NCBI RefSeq assembly: GCF_040712315.1
Contig: NC_134014.1
Location: 7,286,244-7,350,243, forward strand
Direction of reading: 5' to 3'
Length of the DNA: 64,000 nt
DNA from: Castanea sativa
Lineage: Eukaryota > Streptophyta > Magnoliopsida > Fagales > Fagaceae
A program made the translations under genes and the position numbers. The notes below the pieces were generated by a model. That model ran no database searches. It had not been told where the DNA came from and was given only the letters and a program-made list of their open reading frames with translations. Positions 1 to 11,140 of the stretch are shown piece by piece (within the stretch, counting starts at the first letter, position 1; each line of letters starts with the position of its first letter).

Positions 1-1380
1 CCAAAGTTCATGTGGCAAACACCATCTCAAAACCTGTGAACCACCATATTCAGCCCAAGGAGTCTCAAGGTGTCACAACTAAATTGAAGAAGCCTCCTCC
101 AAGGGCCCTATCTATTGAAAGATCCTTAGAAGTGCATGATGCATTTGAAGGAGGAGCAAATCCAGTCCTTGAAGAAATGAGTGATGATAATGATAGTGAT
201 CATCATTGGAATTGGACTAAAAAGCCCAAATTGACAATACCTATCAACCCAAATTCCCTTAGAGGCATCACAAGTGCTTCTGAAAACCTTGAGGGTGCAA
301 AGGATCAGGTCTTTTTTTTTTTTAGAAGAAACTTTCCTTTTGTTTATGCAAAGTATATCTTACATGAACAATGTGTATTTGATTGCAGTCTGGTCAACAA
401 GTTTTGAACATGGAGGTTGACAATGAGGCGGCTTTTGAGAATAATTCCAATCCACAATCTCTTGCTACATCACCAAGAAACAAAGTTCAGGTATTCATGA
501 TTAGTCTTTGACTCTTCTTCTTGCTTCTCTTTTTTTTTTTTAAGTTACTCCTTATGAACTATGTATTATTATTATTATTTTTTTTCAGTCCGATCAACGA
601 ACCTTGCCACTGGACATTGATAATGATGTGGCCTCAAATGATAGTGAAAGTTCAATTTTCGGTCCACGGTCATCTACTGCATTGCCAAGAAGCATAGAAG
701 AGGTGGCTAATACCGATTCTAGGAAGAATGTTACAAGATCTCCTTAAAGAACTAAGTCTTGTGCTCCTGAAGTTTCTGAATATAATCCTAATGATGAAAT
801 TTTGAAGCGCCGCATTGATCTTGCATTGAATCTTTGGAAAAGTCTTCAACAAAAGATTGTTAGAACTCCATTTAACAAGACATATTTACTCCTTGATAGG
901 GCTAACAAGATTTTTGAGGCCATAACAACCAATCAAGCTATTGATCCTTCACCATTAGAAACATTGGTTGCAGAATATTTCGATAAGGCCAATACTTTTA
1001 CATCTCTACAGTCTTCCTTTTCCTCATGTATTTAGCGTGACAAAAAGTTGACAGAATATAAAGTTCAACTTGATGATCAGCTAAAGGTAGAGGGTGAATT
1101 ATTAGCACATGGTGAGGCACTTAAGGATGGATTAGTGAACACCGATTCTAAAATAGCCGAGCTTCAAGAAGAACTGAAACGATTATTCACCCACAAGCAA
1201 GAACTTGAAGTTTCCGCCCTCGAAAATGATGAAAGGAAAGTAATTGTTTCAAACATTCGAGAAGAGATTTCTTCCGTAGAGACTTCTCATACTTTAAGCA
1301 TCAATGCAGACACTGAATCCTTGGAGTTGTTAGAACAAGAATTAAGGACTGCTCGTGATGAATTAGAGAATTACAATTGA
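1..1380 (+). pseudogene. Spliced coiled-coil ORF antisense to the retrotransposon (plant-mobile-domain-like C-terminal part)
   Basis: Three coding segments join in frame with GT-AG introns: <1-308, 389-490 and 589-1380. The first continues from outside the window, so the N-terminal part is not visible. The segments are Ser/Asp/Asn-rich linkers followed by a charged helical region (about 790-1375) with heptad-like Glu/Lys/Leu spacing, i.e. a probable coiled coil. In-frame stops at 745-747 (TAA) and 1033-1035 (TAG) interrupt an otherwise open 264-codon last exon, so it is probably a pseudogene. C-terminal linkers of this kind follow the plant mobile domain (aminotransferase-like) in many plant proteins, and extra antisense ORFs between integrase and 3' LTR are known in Tat elements. 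The position here fits. The diagnostic domain itself lies off the left edge, so the family call is inference. Confidence 0.5.
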
Positions 1381-1872
1381 AAATATTGACTTGTAATAGA
1401 TAATCATTATAACCATCTTCTTCTTTTCTTTTTTCCTTCTTCTTTTTTTTTTTTTTTTTTTTTTTTTGTGAACAATAAAGGAATTCCATCATGTCAATTT
1501 TTTTAATGGATTGTTTATTTCTCTAGCTCTTGCTTCAATGATTGTTAAAAGATTTTTTTTTTTTTTTTTTAAATGTGACTGAACTTAGCATAGAATACCA
1601 AGTTGCCTACGTACCCCTTGAGGGGGATCAAGTCATTACGTAGTTCAAGGAGGGTTTTTTTTTTTTTTTTGGACATGTGACTGAACTTAGCATAGAATGC
1701 CAAGCTGCCTACATACCCCTTGAGGGGGATCAAGTCATTACGAAGTTCAAGGAGGTTTTTTTTTTTTTTTTTTTTTTTGGGTGAACACCTTCAGGAGTAA
1801 TGGAAAAACATCATGTACCCTTTGAGTGTTGAGGTAGGCAGTTTAGGCTCCTACCAAGGAGTGCTTCAATCT
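1381..1872. repeat. T-tract-rich spacer with about 102-bp tandem repeat between antisense ORF and integrase
   Basis: After the antisense ORF stop there are poly-T tracts (1441-1467, 1553-1570, 1655-1670, 1756-1778). Two near-identical copies of a unit containing tgcctac and cccttgagggggatcaag start at about 1573 and 1675 (period 102 bp). A third, degenerate relative may lie at 1780-1860. The segment separates the convergent ends of integrase (stop at 1873) and the antisense ORF (stop at 1380), and presumably holds termination signals for both. Confidence 0.75.
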
Positions 1873-3150
1873 TTAGGCATAATAACGTTTCAAGAATTTG
1901 CCGTTGATAGGACCAATTCTTAAACCATCTTCAGCAACCAACTTGTATGCTCCATTTGTATAGGCTTCTTGAACAACATACGGTCCATCCCATTTTGAAA
2001 CAAACTTGTTCTTAGTGCGATGGGTGATAATGATGGGTCTTTGTACAGCAAGAACCAAATCTCCAACTTGAAAAGATCGAGGACGAACCTTTTTGTTGAA
2101 AGTCCTAGAAATGTGAGCTTAATAACACTCAAGGCGTTGTTGTGCCTCCAATCTTTTTTCATCCAATGCTTCTAATTCTTCAAGTCGTAGACGAACATTG
2201 TCTTCATTAGAAAGAACTTCTTGAATGGCAATCCTTAATGAAGGAATTTGGCGTTCAAGTGGTAGAATAGCTTCTACCCCATAAACAAGAGAATAGGGCG
2301 TGGCTTGGGTAGGTGTTCGATATGTTGTACGATACGCCCATAAGGCTTCCTCAACTCTTTCATGCCAATCTCTTTTTGACTTCCCTACAACTTTCTTGAG
2401 CAAATTGCATAGAGTCTTGTTAAAGGCTTCTGCAAGACCATTGGCTGGAGCATTATACATGGAGGAATTATGCTGCTTAAAACCAAAGTCATTGCAAAGT
2501 TTGTCCATCAACTTGTTGTAGAATTCCTTCCCATTATCAGTGATGATGTAACGGGGTATACCATACCTAAAGATGATATTTCTTTTGATGAAGTTCACGA
2601 CAGTTTCCTTCTTCATTTCACGAAATACAGTAGCCTCAGCCCACTTTGAGAAATATAGGATATATGCATGTCCATCAGAAGATTTTGGTGTCAATGGCCC
2701 AACCACATCTAATCCCCAAGCATCAAATGGCCATGAAGCTACAGTAGGATGTAGGGGTTCTGGAGGTTGATGAATGAAGTTTGCATGGAATTGACATGCT
2801 GAGCATCTTTTTGCATATTCCATACAATCCTTGACCATAGTGGGCCAATAATAACCTATCCGCTTAATTTGAAAATGAAGCTTTAGGTGAGCCCACAAAT
2901 CCCCGAATGAGCTTCTTCAAGTGCCTTGGCAGCCTTCCTCATCATCCAAGCAACGAAGGAGAAGACCATCAAAAGAACGGCGATATAAAGTATTCTTGTA
3001 ATAAACAAAACGTGGAGCTCGTCGCCTCTATGTCGGGGGTCATTCGGCAATTTTCCATGTTCTATATAATCAATGATAGGTTGCCGCCAATCTTCTCTTT
3101 CTATGTCAAAAACTGAAATTGCGTTTACTTCTTCTTCTATCTCATCCTCA
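1873..3150 (-). pseudogene. Integrase region of Tat-type gypsy element
   Basis: This is the retroviral-type integrase of the element. The zinc-finger end includes the CSAC motif at about 2800. The catalytic core has D in GLDVVGPL (about 2715), D in IITDNGKEF (about 2545) and E in NGLAEAFNKTL (about 2440), giving the DDE triad. A C-terminal stretch (FVSKWDGPYVV, 1900-2000) is the usual GPY/F-like module. An in-frame TAA at 2119-2121 separates core from tail, and a frameshift around 2890 breaks the junction with the RNase H region upstream. All three catalytic acidic residues are visible, so decay is recent enough to leave the core readable. Confidence 0.88.
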
Positions 3151-3189
3151 TCAAAGTTTGGAGGTATTACCCATGTTTGGCATATTGGA

Positions 3190-3620
3190 ATCTTTATTTC
3201 GGGATCTTGTAAGGTAAGAGCCGTTGCTAATTTTGCCAAGGCATCAGCTTGTTTATTCTCATTTCTTGGGACATGTGTAATACTAACGTGATCAAACCAT
3301 CCCAAAAGCCTCTTGGTGTATTTGCAATATGGAATCAATTCTGGCTTTTTGACGTCATAGTGCAGAAGCACTTGATTTATGATTAACTTTGAATCACCAA
3401 AGACTTCCAAACGAGTTGTTTTTGCATTCATTGCCATTTCAAGACCTAGGATTAGTGCTTGATATTCAGCAACATTGTTTGAACAACATTCTGTAAGAGT
3501 AAATGCATATGGGAGTATATCCCCTTCTGGAGTTACAAACACCGGCACCACAACGTTGAGCAGCTCCATCAAAGAACATCCTCCAAGGCTGTGAAATTTC
3601 AACGAGCATTACTTCTTCAT
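3190..3620 (-). pseudogene. Second (archaeal-type) RNase H domain
   Basis: The domain begins with WRMFFDGAAQ (3570-3600), followed by NNVAEYQALILGLEMA, LEVFGDSKLIINQV and NKQADALAKLA, i.e. the D-E-D-D series of RNase HI. It lies directly after the gypsy RNase H and a short linker. Acquisition of this extra RNase H is a defining feature of Tat elements. A frameshift near 3540 splits the first catalytic Asp from the rest, so the two parts are in different frames. Confidence 0.82.
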
Positions 3621-3639
3621 CAGGAAGGTCATCAGACAT

Positions 3640-4260
3640 CTCCCAATCATCAGGAATAGGATGGTCAGCAAAGAAATCGGCCAAAGCTTGTCCTTTCATT
3701 GCTTTTTGTTGGACATATATTATCTCGAACTCTTGGAGTAAGAGACCCCATTTTGCTAGCCTTCCCAAAAGAACTGGCTTAGTCATAATGTATTTAATGG
3801 GATCTGCCCGTGAGATGAGCCGTATTGAATGGGCATGCAAGTAATGTCTTAGCTTTTGAATGGCAAACATCAAAGCTAAACATGTCTTTTCAATCGGTGA
3901 ATAATTGAATTCAGCACCATGCAAGGTTCTACTCAAGTAATAGAGAGCGTTCTCCTTTCCTTCTACATTTTCTTGAGCTAGAAGCACTCCTAATGATCGT
4001 TCTTGTGCTGCTATGTAAAGAATAAGTGGCCACCCCTGTATGGGTGCTCGTAGAACAGGGGGATTTAGCAAGTATGTTTTGATGCTCTCGAAAGCATTTC
4101 TACATGCTTGATCCCACTTGAATGGGACATCTTTCTTCGTCCTGCCAAGTTGGATATAAACCTTCTGATGTAAGCAAGCATTCCTTGAAGACTTTTGAGC
4201 TCGTGAATATTTCGAGGTTCTGGCATTTTTTGAATAGCATCAATCTTCGATCTATCAATT
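3640..4260 (-). pseudogene. Gypsy RNase H (RT-proximal) domain
   Basis: The reading frame at 3640-4071 carries LYIAAQERSLGVLL, a YYLSR motif, a TCLALMFAIQKLRHYL helix and the LGRLAKWGLLLQEF segment that mark the gypsy RNase H following RT. The stretch 4071-4275 that should link RT to it is broken by frameshifts, although pieces (ELKSLQGMLAYIRRF) are recognisable. It would normally degrade the RNA strand of the RNA-DNA hybrid. Confidence 0.82.
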
Positions 4261-5023
4261 TCAATTCCTCGGTGTCAAACTATGAATCCTAGGAATTTTC
4301 CTGATGTAACTCCAAATGCACACTTCATGGGGTTCATTTTAAGTTGGTACCTACGAAGTCGCTCAAAGACTTGACGAAGGTCTTGTAGATGCTCCATTCT
4401 TTTCTTCGACTTCACAACCAGATCATCAACATAGCACTCTACATTCATGTGAAGTAGGTCATCAAATATTCTTTGCATCGCCCTTTGATAAGTGGCGCCT
4501 GCATTCTTTAATCTGAAAGGCATAACTTTATAGCAGTATATTCCTTTTGGAGTACGAAAATGAGCTCTTCATCTTTTGGAGCCATGCGAATTTGATTGTA
4601 ACCAGAGAACCCATCCATAAATGAAAGAGCTTTATGGCCTACTGTAGCATCAACCATAATTTCTGTTAAAGGAAGAGGAAATTCGTCTTTTGGACATGCC
4701 CTGTTAAGGTCACGAAAGTCGACACAAACACGAATTTGCCCATTCTTCTTTCTTACAGGGACAATGTTTGATACCCATGTGGGATACTTGACTTCACGAA
4801 TAAAGCCAGCTTCAATAAGCTTGTTGACCTCTCCTTCACGGGAGATTAACTCAAGCCGGAACCTACGTTGTGCTTGCTTCGTTGGTCGCACCCCATGCCT
4901 TACCGATAAATGGTGAACGGCGACCTTTGGATCTAGGCTCGGCATTTCTTTGTATGTCCAAGCAAAAACATCCCTATATTCTTTGAGGAGTTCAACATAA
5001 GCATTTTCTTCCTCTAGGGACAA
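4260..5023 (-). pseudogene. Reverse transcriptase domain
   Basis: The upstream part (4508-5023) contains the VRKKNGQIRVCVDFRDLN block and LSFMDGFSGYNQI. The downstream part (4275-4523) contains the catalytic YVDDLVVKS motif and KCAFGV..FLGFIV. The two parts are offset by a frameshift at about 4550, and an in-frame TGA at about 4272 follows the domain. Motif order and spacing are those of Ty3/gypsy RT. Confidence 0.92.
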
Positions 5024-5977
5024 ATTTGCATTTAAAAAGACCGGCCTATGGTCTTCGCAGCGCCAATGTTAACTTCCTTCAATTCATGGCACGCCTTCTT
5101 CAAATGTGGGTGGAGCATCTTCGGCATCGTCTTTAATAGGGGACTCCACCTTTGTGACTTCGGTGATTGTTATATGATTTGCGAAACGGCAACCTCGTCT
5201 TCCACCTTTTGTTTTGTGGACACCATTGTACGTTTTTCAAGGTTTCTCGATTTACTTCCCAAATACTTCTACGCTTCATGCGAGATGGAATGGAGCTGCG
5301 AACCTCATTTGAATCTTGTTTTATAAGGAGTGTCTCTTCAACATCTCTGTGAAGGAAATTTGACATCTTATTTTGCTTTTGTCTTAACTTCTCATCCTTT
5401 GAGAGTTGAGAAGAAGTAGCATAACTAAGTCTTGTAAGAGCGGAACTTCGAGTGCCATTTTGGGAAGAAGTTGAACGACTGAGTCTTATAAGAACAGAGC
5501 TTCGAGTGCCGTTAACAAAGTTATCATTTTCGTGTGTCCCCTCGAGATAGGTTGGCCAATGCTATCAAAAACAGATGGTTTCTTTGATGGCTTTGAAAAT
5601 TGTTCTTCTTCTTTATCATCTGCCGAAATCACCAAAACACTAACTTTCCAAATGGGGATATGGATGGGGGTTGGTGGAGTATATCCAATTCCGGCCTTAG
5701 AACTTGTTGCCCCAACACCTTGGGCTTTCGATGTCTTTTGTCCTTTTCTAGAGGCTTCAGGGATGAGCTTACCCAAACCAGTTGGCTTCTCATGGTTATA
5801 ACTAGCCTTAGCCATGAGTCTATACGCGTTAGGGTCAAAACCCTCTTCTGTTCTTTTAGTGGGCAAAGTCCCATGCTCAACAATCGGCCCTAGGGATGGT
5901 TTTGTAAACCCTTTCAATGGTTGACTTGAGGATTTCGGTTTTATGATTTTAGTAACTGACAAGTTTAATCCTTGCAA
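5024..5977 (-). pseudogene. Protease-RT linker region of the element
   Basis: Open but broken frames (5133-5366, 5486-5977) encode a low-conservation Ser/Lys/Pro-rich linker with several Pro-Gly turns (for example GLGKLIPEASRKGQ). Such a long variable spacer between protease and RT is usual in Tat elements. I recognise no domain in it. At least two frame changes occur between 5130 and 5490. Confidence 0.6.
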
Positions 5978-6269
5978 ATCCTTTGATATTGACTCCTCAT
6001 CTCCTGAAAATGGGGATTGGCCTTCTTTTCTTTCGGAACATAGTGTAGCACAGGGGCTACTCTAGTTACTTCTGGAGTATGATGCTTCCTATCTTCTATA
6101 AAAGTCTCGGTTTGCTTGGTTTCCTTCTCCTCAATTGGAGAATTAATCCTTGAAGCTTTGGAGTGGGGCTTTTCTTCTTTGCTAGATAGTGAAGCCACAA
6201 CTTGGGTTTCTTCCATCTTATCATCTTCCAAGTAAAATTTTGCATCAGCAAAGTGTGACTCAGCTACAG

Positions 6270-6660
6270 TAAAAGGCTTGTCATCAGCCACTATCTTCTT
6301 GACTTGTCCATCTTGGAAATATTTAAGGCATTGGTGATATGTAGATGGCACAACACCATACTCATGCAACCATGGTCTTCCAATAAGCATCTTATAAGTG
6401 GTCTTGGCATCGATGATGTGAAAGAGTGCGCTTGATTCCATTTCACCAATGAGCATTTGAAGTCTAATCTTCCCAATAGCTCTTTGTCCACCCTGATTAA
6501 AGCCTTGAATCATTAACTTACGGGAAGTAGTTCATCCAAGGAGATTCCTAATTCTTTCAATATTTTGAGTGGGAGAATATTAGACCCACCATCGATAAGG
6601 ATACGATTAACTCGTTGTTCTCGAATGTACCGATTACAAACAAGGGGCGATTGTGAATCT
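6270..6660 (-). pseudogene. Retropepsin-type aspartic protease region
   Basis: On the minus strand about 6575-6640 reads NRILIDGGSN, the D-G-G/S active-site loop of retroelement proteases. It is followed about 60 residues later by YKMLIGRPWLHEYG (about 6345-6390), the conserved flap/hydrophobic segment seen after it in plant gypsy proteins. The active-site part and the flap part fall in different frames (break near 6515), so the domain is disrupted. It would cleave the Gag-Pol polyprotein. Confidence 0.75.
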
Positions 6661-7700
6661 TGGGGCCCAATAAACGATCATCATCGGTGAAAATGATTGA
6701 AGACCATGCCTTGTACACGATAGCTCGTTCGTCTCCTCCTCGCAATCCGATTCTTCCTCATCACTTATTTGATAGCATGTGAGAGATGAAAAGACATAAT
6801 CTTGAAAATGCCGGGGGATGAATTCTTGTAAAGTAACCGGTTGTCGTGGGCTTTGCATGGATTTACCTTCAAGAGATTCTAGGCTTCATCACCTTCGTTG
6901 GCCTTTTTACCGCACAAGGTGTCTTTGGACTCTCCTTTGCATGTACATTGTATTTTGCTTTATGATTCTTTCGTCGAGTCACAAGGGTCCATCCTTCTTC
7001 ATCCGTAGGTTCATCTTTATAAGCATGTTCATCCCTATGAGGGTCGTCATCAGATATCTCAAGAATTGGTATTGGGGGGAAAGGTACCTCTACCTCAATG
7101 GGCTCAAATGAACCAAATTGAATGGTAAGAAAAGTAGAAGTGGTTGTTGAGGCCACCATGGCAAGATTAGAAGTCACAACTTCATCATCAAATGTGATCT
7201 TTCCTTGGTAGGCTAGCTCCATAATTTTATCTTTCAACACAAAACATCGTTCTATAGGGTGGCCTATGAGGCGATGATACTTGCAATACTTAGGGTCATT
7301 TGTTTGGTCAGCTTCTTCAGGACGCTTCATCTCTGGTAGCTCAATCAACTTCAACTCAAGTAAATGATCCAACATATTGGAGATATCGGAATCAGGGAAT
7401 GGATATTGTTTTTCTTGCATCTCTTGTAATGTTGGTCTTCTTCTTCCTTTATCTTGAGTGAAAGTAGGCATTTGTTCTTTCATCTTGGGCTTAATCGGAA
7501 CTTTGAGAGGAGCAGTAGTTACAATCAAAGACCGGTTTAGGAGGGAATTTGCCCCCTTTGCGAGTATCTTGTCTTTCTCTCCCCTTACGGGGTTCTTGAA
7601 CAGGGGGACCTTGGTGGCCATTGGAGGCAATACTAAGCTCCATGTCATGAGCACGTGTTGCTAATTCTTCAAATGTTTTAGGCTTTATTCCTTGAAGAAT
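6660..7700 (-). pseudogene. Gag C-terminal part with CCHC-like knuckle
   Basis: The frame at 6869-7654 contains KYCKYHRLIGHPIERCFVLK (about 7230-7300), a Cys/His cluster in the position of the Gag zinc knuckle, preceded by a leucine-rich segment (MLDHLLELKLIELPE). An acidic tail leads toward the protease. The frame connects leftward to 6634-6858 only through a shift. Confidence 0.72.
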
Positions 7701-8905
7701 ATAGCTTATAGCCTAATTCATTCCTTGAATGCACATCTCAATTGCAAACGCCTCTGATAATTGATCCTTGCAGTTGAGACTAAGATTCCTTCACCGCTGA
7801 ATGTAATCAATGACAGGCTCTTCTTTCCATTGCTTTGAATTGGTGAGTTCTATCATGCTAACAGTACGTCGAGTACTATAGAAACGGTTTAGGAATTCTC
7901 GCTCCATTTGATTCCAACTATTAATGGAGCCAGGTGCTAGATAGGTATACCAATCAAATGCATTTCCCTTCAAAGAGCGAACAAATTGCTTGACCATGAG
8001 ATCCCCATAAGTTCCAGCATTATTACAAGTTTCCACAAAATGGGCTACATGTTGCCTTGGATTGCCTTTACCCTCAAATTGTTGGAACTTCGGTGGCTGA
8101 TAGTTTTGAGGCATCCTCAAGAGATCTATCCTTTGAGTGTATGGTTTAGCATAGGCAATGGATGCTTGACTTCTACCCCCAACTTGATCTTTGATAGCTT
8201 CCTTGATTAAGCCTGGAGAGATAGACCCATCTGTAGAGAAATTGAGATCCTTTGTTGAACTCTCGGGTTTGTCATTATGGGTTTGATTTGGCCTAGAGCT
8301 TTCATCTTCACGATTCAGTCCAGATGTATTCCCTATCTTATCCATTAGGAGAGTTATTTGTGCGTCTCTCAATGCTTCCCTTTCTTTCATAGACTTCATT
8401 AATTCTTCTAAAGTCTGAGCTATAGTTGAGACTTGTTCCTCCAAAGATGTTGTGTTAGTCATCATGACTGGCATGGCAAATGAACTAACAGAGCGAGGAG
8501 AATCCATATGCTTGGAAGTAGGGATATCTTCTGAAAAGGAGAACTCAAAGCCGTCAAGTGATTTGTTCTCTTCTTCAGCTATTGGAACTTCTTGGATTAA
8601 TTCTGAAGTTCGAGACAAAGCTGGCTGAGACAACATTTCTTTGACAAGACCAGCTACATCTTTGCTTGCCCTTTACGTAGACGAAGCTGTTCGCGACTTC
8701 TGAGCTTTTAGACGTTGGAAACAAGTGAGGGCAGAGATATGGGTGTTGTTTGAGCATAAACCTCTGCAAGAGCCTTTGTTCTTCCCCTTGTCATAGGTCC
8801 AGCATAGGAAGTGTCAAAACTTGATGAAGAGTTTGAATCCATTATAGGATCAAGTTCACTTGTTCCAAAAAGAGGGTTGTTGATTTGAATATTCTTTGAA
8901 GCCAT
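7700..8905 (-). pseudogene. Gag (retrotransposon capsid) region
   Basis: The likely start codon is at 8903-8905, 54 bp downstream of the primer-binding site in element orientation. The first frame closes near 8711 and reopens at 8636-7791 after a shift. The conserved Gag core is clear: PKFQQFEGKGNPRQHVAHFV, LKGNAFDWYTYLAPGSI, and MEREFLNRFYSTRR (7870-8110). The N-terminal MTRGRTKAL tract is the usual basic leader. This makes the capsid of the virus-like particle in intact copies; here it is disrupted. Confidence 0.85.
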
Positions 8906-8958
8906 AGGACTTCAAATGATATGACAAATTGATGAAGAAGAGATGAGAGGTAGAGATT

Positions 8959-8976
8959 GTCCCACCGGGCGTGCCA
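8959..8976 (-). other. Primer-binding site of the gypsy element
   Basis: Minus-strand TGGCACGCCCGGTGGGAC starts with the TGG expected opposite a tRNA CCA end and lies 6 bases beyond the LTR end. It resembles the tRNA-Arg-type sites described for Ogre/Tat elements; the exact tRNA is not proved here. Confidence 0.6.
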
Positions 8977-8982
8977 AAAATT

Positions 8983-9731
8983 TGTAAACACAAATTTCTC
9001 AATTGAAGAAAAATCAAACAAATTGAAAAAAATGAGTTCTACAAATATATTTTTTGTATTAATCAAGTAATGAGTTCAATCTGACAAATGCTCCTCTGAT
9101 TCTATCTTCTTTATGGTCTTGACTCAAACGCGAAATTTTCTTCAATTTGGTTGAAAGATGGATCAAATGGTCTTCACAACAAATCTCTGGCTTTAAGCTT
9201 GTTAGAGATTTGTTGTCCTTCAAGTTCTTCAAGCCCTTCGAATGTTCTTCAAGTTCTTCAAATGTTCTTTAAGTTCTTCAAAATTCTTGAAAACTTCCTC
9301 CAAAAATGAGAAAGGATGTCCTCTATTTATAGTGATTTTAGTAAATTCTTCTTAGAGATAATTATCTCTATTTATCTATTTTGATAAAAATCATATTTTG
9401 ATAAAGATAATAATCAACAAAGATAAATAATTATCTCTATTTAATTTATTTAATAAAGATAATTATCTACCAATTTTGAATAAAAAATTTATCTTTATTT
9501 TATTTATTTATTTATTTTAATAAAGATAATTACCCATAAACTTTGAATAGGAAATTTATCTTTATCTTGTGGGTCAAATGACACGTGGCAAATTTTGATA
9601 TGCCAATGTGATACCAATTTGGATGACACATGTCATCATCTAATTTAATTAATTTAATAACATTAATTTAGAATTTGCCACTAAACTTTGATGTGACATT
9701 TTATAATTAGCTGAAAATTTTGCCTCTTACA
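8983..9731 (-). repeat. 5' LTR of the gypsy element
   Basis: In element orientation the repeat starts TGTAAGAGGCAAAATTTTC (right edge 9731, possibly 9735) and ends TTTACA at 8983, with the primer site just beyond it. A TATA box (CTATAAATAG on the minus strand) lies at 9323-9332, inside the LTR as expected for its promoter. Length is about 749 bp. The partner LTR is outside the window, so ends are set by TG...CA and the primer site only. Confidence 0.7.
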
Positions 9732-10237
9732 CACATATCCACACAATATATGCTTAATCAATGTTCAATCAAATTGAGGATATCGAAAACTTACCCATGT
9801 CTAACCGAACTAGAACAACAATTAAAAATCTCCTCTACAAACTCTAGAGAAAATTAATAAAGAAAAGGCAAAAAAGACAGAAGAATGGAAAGACTTTACG
9901 ATCGAAGAAATGCGAGGGGCCCAAATAGTGTGAGAACCCCCCAAAAAAAAAAATCATAACTGAGCGATAAACTCGCAAGGCTTGACTCGTAATCGATAGC
10001 CTAGGCAATTATAACTGAGCAATAAACGAAGCAAGCTCTGACACCTAGAAATCCATATAGTGTGAGAACCACGAAAAAGAAAATCAAGGCATCGGGGTGA
10101 GTGAGATTTTTGTAGCCATGGCTCATCAAATCTTATTGGCATATGAATGGGCCAGCTTGCAACCTATAAACAGGCCCACCAAACCAACGTATAGCAAATC
10201 AACTTAAAAAAAATTAACCCAAATTATAACAATACAA
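9732..10237. other. Intergenic DNA with no recognised feature
   Basis: Flank of the retrotransposon. It contains two short related motifs (tgtgagaacc at about 9930 and 10060) with actgagc(g/a)ataaac copies beside them, and nothing else I can name. Confidence 0.5.
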
Positions 10238-10367
10238 GGAACAACACCGTAAGCTTTCTAAAGGCATCTTTTAAAGCTTGTTTGGATTGAAGGAGAGAGA
10301 AAGGAACAACACCGTAAGCTTTCTAAAGGCATCTTTTAAAGCTTGTTTGGATTGAAGGAAAGAAAAG
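10238..10367. repeat. Direct tandem duplication, period 65 bp
   Basis: Two nearly identical copies beginning ggaacaacaccgtaagcttt at about 10238 and 10303, each containing aaagcttgtttggattgaagg. Confidence 0.85.
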
Positions 10368-10433
10368 GGAAATATAGTAGAATTTGTTAAAATTAGGCTA
10401 ATTTTCAGCCAATTTTACTCTTATCCACTTCAG

Positions 10434-10546
10434 CTAAGCAAGTATTATGAGTAGTAATATTGTTTCAATGGTTCTCCATGGCAAGCTTCTTGAATTGCAA
10501 ACACTGTTATTATAAGAATTAAGAAGGAACTCAAGCTAATGCTCAT
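10434..10546 (-). pseudogene. Truncated peroxidase exon 1 (signal peptide only)
   Basis: The minus strand from the ATG at 10544-10546 encodes a signal peptide with the same core (SLSSFL, TVFAIQEACHG) as PRX-A and PRX-B, then diverges. The frame stops after about 34 codons, and homology ends near 10434 where the conserved exon should continue to HFHDCF. No other peroxidase exon is found to the left. It is the 5' remnant of a lost tandem copy. The homologous promoter DNA to its right (10547-11140) is retained. Confidence 0.8.
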
Positions 10547-11140
10547 CTCTCTCTCACTCTCTCTCTCTCTCTCCCTGTGGGTGATTTTCTTATTCCTTTG
10601 CATTCTTATATAGAGAGCTAGCGGCCTTCTTCTTTGGCAAAAAATTCATTTTTTAATCAATAAAAGAAAATAGCTAAGCCTGCAACGGTAAAAATTTTAA
10701 TAGCACGAGAGTTTCAGGTTGACTCTTCTTGCAACTTGATTTCTTTCTACACTCTTTGGTTACTTTTAATTAGTTGAACATATATATAATGAACTAAGTA
10801 CGAAATTAAGAGAAAGTAATAACTGGTAAGGATTTGACTATAATATTTAGTGCATGGCTCATTTGGTCTCTTATTTGGGATGGCCTTTTCAGTACATGAA
10901 AAGATTTTGGAACATCTAGTGATGATGTTTTCTATCCTCGTTTCATCTGGTTCAACACCTAATATGTAACATACCAACAGAAACACGAAACAAAAGTACA
11001 AAATTTGAAGATTCTTTCTTGGGAAAATTTTGGTCACAACTTTAATTCTCTTTTATTATACAAAAACCAAGGGAATCCATTCTATTGTTGCCGCAGAGTG
11101 TTTGAAACTTATATTTCCAATCAATCTACCAAATGTTAGT
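10547..11140 (-). promoter_or_regulatory. Orphan peroxidase promoter, third copy
   Basis: This is colinear with the DNA upstream of PRX-A (23046-23660) and PRX-B (34172-34760): a (CT)n leader, TATATAAG on the minus strand at 10605-10613, the tagctaagcctgcaa block at about 10670, and the segment around 10860-10980 with gtttcatctggttcaaca. It now drives no intact gene. A 96-codon ORF across 10747-11037 is a by-product of this promoter sequence. Confidence 0.7.

Larger units (their letters stand above)
1..9731 (-). mobile_element. Decayed Tat-lineage Ty3/gypsy LTR retrotransposon, 3' end off the window
   Basis: Reading the minus strand from the right, I see a 5' LTR (8983-9731), a primer-binding site, gag, an aspartic protease, reverse transcriptase, a gypsy RNase H, a second archaeal-type RNase H and an integrase ending at 1873. 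Two RNase H domains in series is the recognised signature of the Tat lineage (Ogre, Retand and relatives). An opposite-strand spliced ORF occupies the part between integrase and the missing 3' LTR. At least one stop or frameshift interrupts every domain (for example in-frame stops at 2119 and about 4272, and a frameshift near 4550), so this copy is dead. Target-site duplications cannot be tested because the left end is outside the window. Confidence 0.88.

Noticed and set aside
10747..11037. 96-codon ORF
   Set aside because: It lies in the duplicated peroxidase promoter; the copies upstream of PRX-A and PRX-B do not keep the frame.
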